A stretch of DNA of 64,000 nucleotides from positions 992,001-1,056,000 of the forward strand of contig NZ_CP149574.1 in assembly GCF_037890675.1 (NCBI RefSeq), read 5' to 3'. The translations under genes and the position numbers were made by a program. The DNA comes from Methylovirgula sp. 4M-Z18. GTDB lineage: Bacteria; Pseudomonadota; Alphaproteobacteria; Rhizobiales; Beijerinckiaceae. Under the pieces are notes generated by a model that did no database searches, was not told the DNA's origin, and saw only the letters and a program-made list of their open reading frames with translations. Shown here piece after piece: positions 17,082 to 26,200 of the stretch (position 1 is its first letter; each line of letters begins with the position of its first letter).

Positions 17082-20000
17082 ATATCTCGGCCCCCTTCAT
17101 CACGCGGCCCATCGCCACGACATTGCTGATCTTCGGGATTACGCTGCTCGGGGTCGTCGCGTATTTCCTGCTGCCGATTGCCGGCGTGCCGCAAGTGGAT
17201 ATTCCGACCATCCAGATCACGGCCGATCTGCCGGGCGCCAATGCCGATACGATGGCGACATCCGTCGCGACGCCGATCGAGCGGCAATTGGCCTTCATCT
17301 CGGGCATCAATTCCATTTCGTCGAGTTCGTCGCTGGGGCACACGTCGATTCAAGTGGAATTTGACCTCGACCGCAGTGTCGATTCCGCCGCGCAGGACGT
17401 GCAGACCGCGCTCAATGCGGCGGGCGGGGACTTGCCCAAAAGCATGCCGGCGGCCCCGACCTATGAAAAGGTCAATCCCGCCGACGCGCAATTGGTCTCC
17501 ATCGCGGTCTGGTCGGACGATTTGCCGATCGCCAAGGTCGACGATTATGTCGAGACCTATCTGGCGCGCCAGCTTTCGCGGCTGCCGGGCGTGGGCCTCG
17601 TCGATTTCCATGGCGAGCAGAAGCCGGCGGTGCGGGTGCAAATCAATCCCGCGGCCCTGGCTTCGCTGGGCTTAAGTCTGGAGGATGTGCGCGGCGCCCT
17701 GGCCAGCGCCACAGTGAATGCGCCGAAAGGGACGCTCGACGGACTGAAGCAGGCCCTGACGCTCGACACGACCGACCAATTGTTCGAAGCGGCGGCGTTC
17801 AAGGATACGATCATCGCCTATCGCGAAGGCGCGCCGGTGCGCATCCGCGATATCGGCACGGCCGTCGACAGCGTAGAGGACATTCGTCAGGCGGCCTGGC
17901 TCAGGGGACGGCGGGCCATAGTCATCGACGTGCACAAGCAGCCGGGCTACAACATCAATGCGACGGTGCAACGGGTCAAGGACACGCTGCCCGATCTGCA
18001 GCGCAACCTGCCGCCGTCGGTAAAGCTTGAGCTTCTGGGCGACCGCACGCAGGTCATTCACGCAGCGGTGAACGACGTGCAATTCACCATGGCCGTCAGC
18101 ATCGCGCTCGTCGTGCTGGTGGTGTTTCTATTCCTGCGCCATTTGAGTGCCACGGTGATCCCGAGCATCACCATTCCGGTCTCGCTGCTCGCGACCTGCA
18201 CCGTGATGTATCTGGCCGGCTATACGATCGACAATGTGTCGCTGATGGCGCTGACCATTTCGGTCGGGTTCATCATCGACGATGCCATCGTGATGGTCGA
18301 AAACATCGTTCGGCATATCGAGGCGGGCGAGACGCCGGTGCAGGCCGCACTGAAGGGCTCGGCGGAAATCGGGTTCACCATCGTTTCGATGACGCTGTCG
18401 CTGATTGCCGTGTTCATTCCGCTGCTGTTGATGGGCGGCCTGATCGGCCGGCTGTTCCACGAATTTGCCGTGAGCGCCAGCATCGCCATTCTGATGTCGG
18501 GCCTGGTCTCGCTCACCTTGACGCCGATGATGTGCGGCCAGTTCCTCCACGCCGGCAAGCCGAAGGAGGGATGGATTGGCCGCGCCCTGGAGGCGATCTT
18601 CACGGCCAGCCTGCGCGTGTATGACGTGACGTTGCGTGCGTCGTTGCGGCATCATGCTTTGGTGATGCTGTGCCTGCTCGCGACCATTGCGGGCACCGTC
18701 TATCTCTATCGCATCGTTCCCAAGGGCTTCTTTCCGCAACAGGATGGCGGCACCATTATTGCGAGCACCGAGGCGGCGCAGGATATTTCCTTCCAGGCGA
18801 TGTCCGACCGGCAAAAGGATATGATGCAATTGATCGCCAAGGATCCGGATGTGGAAACGGTCTACGGCTGGATCGGCGCCAATCCCACCGTGAATTCCGG
18901 CCGCATCATGATCAGCCTCACGCCGTTCGACCAGCGCACCGCGAGCGTCCAGCAGGTGATTGGCCGATTGCGCAAGAAGGCGCAGAGCGTTATGGGCCTC
19001 GGTCTTTTCCTCGTGCCGCGCCAGGACGTGCAGATCGGCGCCAAGGTCTCGAAGACGCAATATCAATATACGTTGCAGGATCCGAATATCGACGAGCTCT
19101 TCGTCTGGGCGCCACAGATTCTGGAACGCATGAAAAAGCTGCCGCAGTTGCAGGATGTGACCGCCGATTTGCAGCCGAGTGCGCCGCGCATGACGCTGCA
19201 GGTCGATCGCAACCGGCTCGGCCGTTTTGGCATCACGCCGCAGGTGGTGGACGACACGCTCTACGATGCCTTCGGCCAGCGCCAGGTCGCGACGATCTTC
19301 AGCCAGCTCGATCAGCATCATGTCGTTCTGGAGGTCGACCCGAGTTTCCAGGGCGACAGTTCCGCGCTCGATCGGCTCTATGTCCGCTCAGGCCTGAGCG
19401 CGCAAATGGTGCCTCTGTCGATGCTGGTCAAATATGAGACGTCGGTGGCACCCCTGACGATCAACCATCAGGACCAATTTCCCTCCGTCACCTTGTCGTT
19501 CAATCTGGCGCCGGGCCATTCGCTCGGCGACGCGGTTGACGCCATTCACAATATGGAATTGACGATCGCCAAGCCGGCGGCGCTGACCGCGCGCTATCAG
19601 GGCTCCGCCAAGGTTTTTGAAAACTCGCTCGGCAACCAGCCCTATCTCATCGCCGCTGCGGTGCTCGCGGTCTATATTGTTCTTGGCATGTTGTACGAGA
19701 GCTTCATTCATCCGATCACGATCCTCTCGACCTTGCCGTCAGCCGGCGTCGGCGCGCTGCTGGCGCTGATGCTTCTTGGCTATGATTTTTCTTTGATCGC
19801 GTTGATCGGCGTCATCCTCCTCGTCGGCATCGTCAAAAAGAACGCGATCATGATGATCGATTTTGCGCTCGAGCGCGAACGTCACCAAGGGCTGAGCCCG
19901 CGCGAGGCGATCTATGAAGCCTGCCTGTTGCGGTTCCGGCCCATCATGATGACCACGATGGCCGCTTTGCTCGGCGCCTTGCCGTTGGCGCTCGGCACCG

Positions 20001-20203
20001 GTGCCGGCTCCGAATTGCGCCGCCCCTTGGGGATCGCCATCGTCGGCGGATTATTGTTGTCGCAGTTTCTGACCCTCTACACCACGCCGGTGATCTATCT
20101 CTATTTGAGCAAATTGGAGCGAAGGCGGGGCAAATGGCTACCGCTCATGAGCCGGCCAGCGCCGACGCGGGAAGCAGGACACGGTCTGTCGAGCAAAAGC
20201 TGA
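17078..20203 (+). CDS. RND multidrug efflux permease (MdtB/MdtC-like)
   Basis: A 1041-residue inner-membrane proton-driven exporter of the HAE-1 family, usual length. It starts ISAPFITRPIATTLL, has the proton-relay Asp pair in the fourth membrane helix (GFIIDDAIVMVENI, about residues 400-413), two large periplasmic loops, and the second-half helices (VGIVKKNAIMMIDFALERER, about 920-940). From memory the sequence resembles MdtB/MdtC rather than AcrB. It is coupled to the adaptor gene upstream. Substrates cannot be predicted. Confidence 0.95.
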   Translation: MNISAPFITRPIATTLLIFGITLLGVVAYFLLPIAGVPQVDIPTIQITADLPGANADTMATSVATPIERQLAFISGINSISSSSSLGHTSIQVEFDLDRSVDSAAQDVQTALNAAGGDLPKSMPAAPTYEKVNPADAQLVSIAVWSDDLPIAKVDDYVETYLARQLSRLPGVGLVDFHGEQKPAVRVQINPAALASLGLSLEDVRGALASATVNAPKGTLDGLKQALTLDTTDQLFEAAAFKDTIIAYREGAPVRIRDIGTAVDSVEDIRQAAWLRGRRAIVIDVHKQPGYNINATVQRVKDTLPDLQRNLPPSVKLELLGDRTQVIHAAVNDVQFTMAVSIALVVLVVFLFLRHLSATVIPSITIPVSLLATCTVMYLAGYTIDNVSLMALTISVGFIIDDAIVMVENIVRHIEAGETPVQAALKGSAEIGFTIVSMTLSLIAVFIPLLLMGGLIGRLFHEFAVSASIAILMSGLVSLTLTPMMCGQFLHAGKPKEGWIGRALEAIFTASLRVYDVTLRASLRHHALVMLCLLATIAGTVYLYRIVPKGFFPQQDGGTIIASTEAAQDISFQAMSDRQKDMMQLIAKDPDVETVYGWIGANPTVNSGRIMISLTPFDQRTASVQQVIGRLRKKAQSVMGLGLFLVPRQDVQIGAKVSKTQYQYTLQDPNIDELFVWAPQILERMKKLPQLQDVTADLQPSAPRMTLQVDRNRLGRFGITPQVVDDTLYDAFGQRQVATIFSQLDQHHVVLEVDPSFQGDSSALDRLYVRSGLSAQMVPLSMLVKYETSVAPLTINHQDQFPSVTLSFNLAPGHSLGDAVDAIHNMELTIAKPAALTARYQGSAKVFENSLGNQPYLIAAAVLAVYIVLGMLYESFIHPITILSTLPSAGVGALLALMLLGYDFSLIALIGVILLVGIVKKNAIMMIDFALERERHQGLSPREAIYEACLLRFRPIMMTTMAALLGALPLALGTGAGSELRRPLGIAIVGGLLLSQFLTLYTTPVIYLYLSKLERRRGKWLPLMSRPAPTREAGHGLSSKS

Positions 20204-20231
20204 GCGTCGGACGCGCTGAGTTTTTCAGCCT

Positions 20232-20786
20232 TTAGGCGACGAGCGACCTGACGATGCTTTTTGCCGTCGTAAAGGCGGTGACATCGCGGCGCATTTGCGA
20301 TGCCGCGACTGCACCTTGGAAAATCAGATGCAGATGCTTGCCGAGATGCGCCGGCTCCTTCAGCTTGGCCTGCCGGCACAGGGCAATGAAATGCGCCTCG
20401 AAATAATGGACCGTTGCCTCGCCCACTTGCTCGATGCCGACGTGCCTGTCGCGGTACTCCTGCGCGGCCTGCTGCGCGAGACAGCCGCGGAATTGTTGCT
20501 GCAACATCAGGTCCCGCCGGATATCGAACAGCGCCATGATCTGCGCGCGCGGGTCATCCGAGCGTTCCGCGGCCGCGTCGATCAGATAGGTCCGGACCGT
20601 GGCGCCGTAATGGTCCAGCACCGCCTCGATCAAATGCTCCTTGGTGGGAAAATATTTGTACAGCGTACGCTTTGACACGCCGGCATCGTCCGCCAGCGCA
20701 TCGACCCCGGTGGCGTGAAAGCCGCCGCTGTAAAAGGCGTCAAAGGCCTTTTCGACGATCACGGTCTTTTTCGATGGATTGGTCAT
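20232..20786 (-). CDS. TetR-family transcriptional regulator
   Basis: A 184-residue repressor with an N-terminal helix-turn-helix (GVDALADDAGVSKRTLYKYF, about residues 27-46) and a helical ligand domain. ATG 20786 is preceded by GGAGGTG, so it is preferred over an in-frame start 19 codons upstream. It is convergent with the RND pump and divergent from the short-chain dehydrogenase gene, with a duplicated palindromic operator in the 125-base gap. It most likely represses the dehydrogenase and itself. Confidence 0.93.
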   Translation of the reverse strand: MTNPSKKTVIVEKAFDAFYSGGFHATGVDALADDAGVSKRTLYKYFPTKEHLIEAVLDHYGATVRTYLIDAAAERSDDPRAQIMALFDIRRDLMLQQQFRGCLAQQAAQEYRDRHVGIEQVGEATVHYFEAHFIALCRQAKLKEPAHLGKHLHLIFQGAVAASQMRRDVTAFTTAKSIVRSLVA

Positions 20787-20841
20787 TGGTTGTGCACCTC
20801 CGGTATTATCTCTTCGAGGATTATAACACGCCCCCCTTGAC

Positions 20842-20891
20842 AATGTACACAGATCGGTTTACCTCAATTCAATGTAAACAGATCGGTTTAC
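20842..20891. promoter_or_regulatory. Double TetR operator overlapping a promoter
   Basis: Two 21-base direct repeats (20842-20862 and 20871-20891, one mismatch, 29-base period). Each contains a palindrome; the second reads GTAAACAGATCGGTTTAC, symmetric at 16 of 18 positions. A TTGACA at 20837-20842 directly abuts the first repeat, so a bound repressor would block rightward initiation. Confidence 0.75.
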
Positions 20892-20911
20892 TTTGTGAAG
20901 AGGAGCTGGTG

Positions 20912-21643
20912 ATGTCGCAAGCATTCCATTTGGACAATCGGGTCGTCCTGGTCACGGGCGCGACGCGCGGGATCGGCGCCGCGACCGTGCGTGAATTGCT
21001 GAAATTCAAGGTCAAAAAAATCTATGCCGGCGCCCGTAACCCGGATGGTTTGCCGCAGTTCAACGATCCGCGCGTTGTGCCGCTGCAATTGGACATTACC
21101 GACCCGCAATCGGTGACCAAGGCACGCGCCGTTGCGGCCGATGTCGATGTGCTGATCAACAATGCCGGGACGGCGGTCCTGTCGCATTTCCTCGACAGTT
21201 CCGAAGAGGTCCTCGGGGCGGATATCAATACGAATTATGTTGGCACCTTGCGCGTCACCCGGGCCTTCGCGCCGGCGATCGTCGCCAAAGGCGGCGGACT
21301 TATCGCCAATGTGATCAGCGTGGTGGGCCTGACCTCGGCGCCGAGCCTGTCGGGCTATTCGGCCTCAAAGGCGGCCTTGCACTCGCAGACCCAGGCGCTC
21401 CGGACGCAATTGAAAGCATCGAACGTGCAAGTGCTCGGGATTTATCCGGGGCCGGTCGAGACGGAACTGGCGCGCGATATTCAGGCTGAAAAAGCAAGTC
21501 CCGAATCCGTGGCGCAGGAAATCGTTGCGGGTATAAAGGCCGGCGAGACCTATATCTTCCCCGATCAGATCGCCAAGCATGTCGGCCAATTATGGGCCAA
21601 TGACGGGCGCATTCTGGACACGGCGCTGGTACGCGAAGCGTAA
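20912..21643 (+). CDS. Short-chain dehydrogenase/reductase
   Basis: A 243-residue classical SDR. The cofactor glycine motif TGATRGIG is at residues 15-22, NNAG near residue 87, and the catalytic YSASK has Tyr149 and Lys153, with a Ser about 13 residues earlier. It binds NAD(P)H in the cytoplasm; the substrate is unknown. ATG 20912 follows GAGGAGCTGGTG; a longer frame from 20672 runs through the operator and is rejected. Control by the divergent TetR gene suggests induction by a reactive carbonyl or similar compound (inference). Confidence 0.9.
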   Translation: MSQAFHLDNRVVLVTGATRGIGAATVRELLKFKVKKIYAGARNPDGLPQFNDPRVVPLQLDITDPQSVTKARAVAADVDVLINNAGTAVLSHFLDSSEEVLGADINTNYVGTLRVTRAFAPAIVAKGGGLIANVISVVGLTSAPSLSGYSASKAALHSQTQALRTQLKASNVQVLGIYPGPVETELARDIQAEKASPESVAQEIVAGIKAGETYIFPDQIAKHVGQLWANDGRILDTALVREA

Positions 21644-21690
21644 GGCGCACGTCCAGCCGACGTGGGGGCCGATCTTCGCGCCGACGCCGG

Positions 21691-23082
21691 TCATGGGCCG
21701 CACGTGAGCGGCGCGACCATCTTGGCCGCAATTTGCGCAAGTTCGCCGGTGGTACGCGCCGCCGTATTGCCGTCGCTGCCGGCGGCCAGATGGCCCGCTG
21801 CCGCGGCCGCGATCTGGTCGGCGGCGATGACGCGATAGGAACTCGCCAGCACGACGCCGCCGAGATGCGGCTTGGCCGTCGGGTCGTCCGCCAAGAGGCC
21901 GCGGACTTGCCCGGTGGGCGATAAAATCAGACTGCCCCACATGCCGGGTTGCGCCGAAGCGGTGAAGGTTTTGCCGTCGCCGCGCAACGTGCCGGGCGCC
22001 GCCTGCAAATGGCCGCCGCTGAACCCGAAGGCCACGGCATCGGCGCCGGTGTCGCCTTGCGCCAGGGTTGGGGCGGGGGCATCGGCGCTCTCGACTTTGA
22101 GCAGAGCCGCGCCGCTGCCGGCGTCACTCCCAACGACCTGCGCCGGTTTGCCGTTGACCGAAGGGGTGCGGCAGCCGTCCAAGGCCCCCGAAGGCGCCAG
22201 GGCGTAACCGCCGCCGAGCAGCAGGACGCTTGCCGTCTTGGGGGCCGCCGGCGGCGGAGCGAGCGCCGAAGGTGTCGCCGTTCCGGTGCCGGCGGTCGGC
22301 GCCGTCTTGGGGGTGGCAGCGGGCGCCGCACCGGCGGCGATCGGCTCGAATGTGTTGGCGATGGCGATCACCAACTGGTCGATGTTCGGGATCCACTTGG
22401 GATTGTACGTCACCGTATAGCCGCGCAAACCGTCCTGGGTCGGCGCAAAGCGGGTGTAGAATTTTTGCGTGCCGCTATCGCCCGTCACGACGAAGAAATC
22501 CGGCCGCAGCAATTTATAGGTGACTTTGCGGCCCGGTGCGGCGGCATTGACGAAACGATCGAAGGTCGCGGCCATATCTGCATGGTCGGGAGTGGTTTTC
22601 ACAGTTTCCAGTATGAAATCGGCGCCCTTGCTCCATTTGGTGCCTTGCACGGTTTTTTCCTGGACCAGGCCCAGACTGGCGGCAATCCCGATTCCTGAGC
22701 CCGTGACCGGATCGGTCACGACTTTAAAGCCGATGGCGGCGCGGTTCCTCTGCGCCAATGTCGCCATTTGCTGGCGCTGTTGCGGGTCCAAAATCCCGTC
22801 CTGCCGGCCGCCGATCTGCTTTTGAAAGGCGACGAGCGCATTGTAGGTGAGCTTGCCGAAGGTGCCGAGTGAGGCGCCGTAATAATCCGTGACCCAGACG
22901 AGATCGTTCTGAATCGCCCGCCGTTCTGCTTCCGGAAGCGCTTCGAACGCGGCCTGTGCGGCGCTTTCCACGGGATCGACGGGTTTGGCGGCGGCTGGTC
23001 CAGGCGGCGGCTTTTGCGCTGCAACAGGGCCGGCGCTCAGGAGAAGCAGAAGGGTGAAGGCTAGTCCGTTCGCGAGTTTCAT
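21691..23082 (-). CDS. Secreted peptidoglycan-binding-like protein with probable inactive trypsin-like domain
   Basis: A 463-residue protein with a Sec signal peptide (cleavage near VAA-QK, residue 22). Residues about 45-105 look like a PG_binding_1-type helical repeat (GASLGTFGKLTYNALVAFQK). A middle domain is followed by an Ala/Pro-rich linker (about 245-290). The C-terminal part resembles a trypsin-like fold but lacks its catalytic residues: the usual TNxHVV region reads ALAPSGALDGC and the GNSGGP region reads PGMWGSLI. It faces the alpha-2-macroglobulin gene across 167 bases, which hints at an envelope role. Start is supported by GGAG before the ATG at 23082. Confidence 0.7.
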   Translation of the reverse strand: MKLANGLAFTLLLLLSAGPVAAQKPPPGPAAAKPVDPVESAAQAAFEALPEAERRAIQNDLVWVTDYYGASLGTFGKLTYNALVAFQKQIGGRQDGILDPQQRQQMATLAQRNRAAIGFKVVTDPVTGSGIGIAASLGLVQEKTVQGTKWSKGADFILETVKTTPDHADMAATFDRFVNAAAPGRKVTYKLLRPDFFVVTGDSGTQKFYTRFAPTQDGLRGYTVTYNPKWIPNIDQLVIAIANTFEPIAAGAAPAATPKTAPTAGTGTATPSALAPPPAAPKTASVLLLGGGYALAPSGALDGCRTPSVNGKPAQVVGSDAGSGAALLKVESADAPAPTLAQGDTGADAVAFGFSGGHLQAAPGTLRGDGKTFTASAQPGMWGSLILSPTGQVRGLLADDPTAKPHLGGVVLASSYRVIAADQIAAAAAGHLAAGSDGNTAARTTGELAQIAAKMVAPLTCGP

Positions 23083-23249
23083 CCGTGCATCTCCGTGCCG
23101 GGATTTTGCCCATGCCGCTGCGTTTGTCACGCGGATTTAAAGTAGAGCAGCTATTCATCGTGAAAAAGCAATTCGTCCGCATGGCCGATTGTTGTGGCGT
23201 CCTTGCCATGGCAAATTGTCGTCTTCAGGATTCCTTTTGCGAGGCGCAT

Positions 23250-26200
23250 ATGATCCGGCCGATCCGAACTCTCTTCTTGTTGCTGGGACTGTTGCTCGTC
23301 GCCGTGCCGGCCGTGGCCCAGACCAAGCCCTATCTCGACGAAGATCTATCCGGCCAAGTGCTGCGCCTCGGCGAGAAGCTGCATAAAGACAAGCCCTCTC
23401 TCGTCGGCCAGCCGTCGGGACCTTATGATTCGCAAGCGCAGATGGCGCTGAGCGGGAAAGACTATGAGAAAGCGCTCGCCGCGGCGAAAAGTGCGGTGAC
23501 CGCCAATGGCCGCGACGCGCTTGCCTGGCGGCTGCTTTCACAAGCGGCCCAAGGATCGATCGATCCCAACAATTACAGCACGAAATACGATTTGCAGGAG
23601 CTTGCGGAGCAGGCGGCCTATGGCGCCTATGAGCAGAGCAAGACCAGCCCGGACAAGGCCTCGGCGCTGGCGCTCCTTGGCAGCGCCTATGCCCAGGCGC
23701 AATCCTGGCGCGCGAGCCTCAATGCCTATCGCGCCAGCCTGGATCTGAACGCGGATTCGGGCGTTCAAAGCACCTATGAGGACCTACGCGAGAAATACGG
23801 CTTCCAGATCAAGGATTATACCGTCGATTCCGACGCGGCGGCGCCGAAAGTCTGTTTCCAATTTTCGGAAACCCTCTCGCGGGCGACGCCGGATTTTTCG
23901 TCCTTCGTTGCCGTGAGTTCGACGCAGGGCGGCACCTCGGTTTCGGCCGAGGACACGCAGCTGTGCGTGAACGGCCTGAAACATGGCGAGCGCTACGCGA
24001 TCGTCATTCGGCAAGGTCTGCCGTCCGATGTCGGCGAAGCGCTGCTGAAATCAGCGGATTATGAAATATACGTGCGCGACCGTTCGCCGTCCGTGCGATT
24101 CACCGGCCGCAACTACGTCTTGCCGAAGACCGGTCAGCAGGGCTTGCCGGTCGTTAGCGTGAATACGACCAGCGTCGATCTGCAGGTCTATCGCATCGGC
24201 GACCGCAGCTTGCTGCCCACGGTTCACTCCGATGATTTTCTCGAACAATTGTCGGGTTCATCGGCGGATACGATCGCCAAGGAGAAGGGCGAAAAAATCT
24301 GGTCCGGCACGATGGCGACGAAAAGCGACCTGAACCAGGACGTGACGACTGACTTTCCCGTGACCGAAGCCATCCCGCAAATGAAGCCGGGCGTCTATGT
24401 GATGTTCGCGGATGTGACGGGCGCCAAGAAGCAGAATAGCGACGACGAGGAAGTCGATTACGAGACGCGCACGACCCAGTGGTTCGTCGTCTCCGACATC
24501 GGCCTCACTGCTTTCACCGGCGATGACGGCGTGCATGTGCTCGTGCGCTCGCTCGCCACCGCCGAGCCAATGGGCGGCATTGAGGTGAAGCTGCTCGCCA
24601 AGGACAACGAGATTCTCGACACGAAAACCTCGGATGCCAAGGGCGAAGTCGATTTCGATGCCGGGCTCGCGCGCGGCAAGGATGGTAACGCACCGGCCAT
24701 GCTCAACGTGAGCGACGGCAAGGGCGATTACGGCTTTCTCGATCTCTCGCAGACGGCATTCGATCTCACCGATCGCGGCGTCAAGGGGCGTGTCGCGCCG
24801 GGGCCGCTCGACGCGTTTGCCTATACCGAGCGCGGTGTCTACCGCTCGGGCGAGACGGTCTATGTCACAAGCCTTCTGCGCGATGCCGCCGGTAATGCGG
24901 TTGCCGGCTTGCCGCTGACGTTCGTCGTGACGCGGCCTGACGGCGTCGAATATCGCCGCTCGGTCATTCAGGATTCCGGCCTTGGCGGCCATGTCCTGTC
25001 GGTGCCGCTGATCAATAGCTCGCAATCCGGCACCTGGCACGTGAATGTCTATTCCGATCCAAAACGACCGGCGATCGGTTCGACGTCGTTTCTCGTTGAG
25101 GATTATGTGCCCGAGCGGCTCGATCTCACGCTGAAGAGCACGGCCGATTACGTCCATCCGGGCGAGCCGGCGACGATCAAAGTCTCGGCGCATTACCTCT
25201 ATGGCACCGCGGGGTCGGACCTCGACGTGTCCGCTGATTACCGGATCGAGGCGGCTGATGAAATCGCCGTGCCGGCGCTGAAGGGCTACAAGGTCGGGCT
25301 CACCGACACGGCATTCGAAACGGTGACGGGCCAGATGGACGAAAACGGCACGACCGACGAAAACGGCAATGCTGAAATTTCCGTGCCGCTGCAGGAGACC
25401 GAAGCGTTGCGGCCGCTGCAGGCCACAATCGGCGTCAGCGTGAGCGAGAGCGGCGGCCGCGCGATTACCCGCGAGGTCAAAGTGCCGATCGTGCCGAAGG
25501 GCAGCCTGATCGGCATCAAGCCGCTGTTCGGGCCGGACGATCTGACCGAAGGCTCGCAGGCGGCATTCGAGACGGTCATGGTCGATTCGTCCGGCAAGCG
25601 CATCGCGCGCCCCGGTGTGCGCTGGACGCTGTCGCGCATCGATAACAATTATCAATGGTTCTTCAAGAACGGCCATTGGAATTTCGAAGCGGTGAAAATC
25701 AACCGCACCGTCGCGACGGGCACGGTGGATATGAGCGACACGGCGGTCGCCAAAATCTCGGCGCCCGTGCAGCTTGGCGAATACCGTCTCGATCTTGTTG
25801 CCGAAGGCGTGCAGGGCGCGCAGAGCAGCTCGACCTTCTATGTCGGTTGGGGCGGGGACGTCACGGCCAATACGCCCGACGTGCTCGACATGCGGCTCGA
25901 CAAGCCCTCGTATACGGCGGGCGATACGGTGACGGTGAAGATGCGGCCGCATTTCGGCGTCAAGGTCGATCTTGCCGTGATCTCCGACAAATTGCAGATG
26001 CTGCAGGAGGTGGACGTGCCGGCGAGCGGCGGCGAGGCGTCGTTGACCGTCAAGCCGGAATGGGGTGCCGGCGCTTACGTGGTCGCGCTGGCGCATCGGC
26101 CGCTCGACACGGCGGCACAGCGTGCGCCCGGCCGCGCGATCGGCGTCGCATGGTTTGCGATCGAGCATAACAATCATGCGCTGAACGTTGCCCTGACGCC

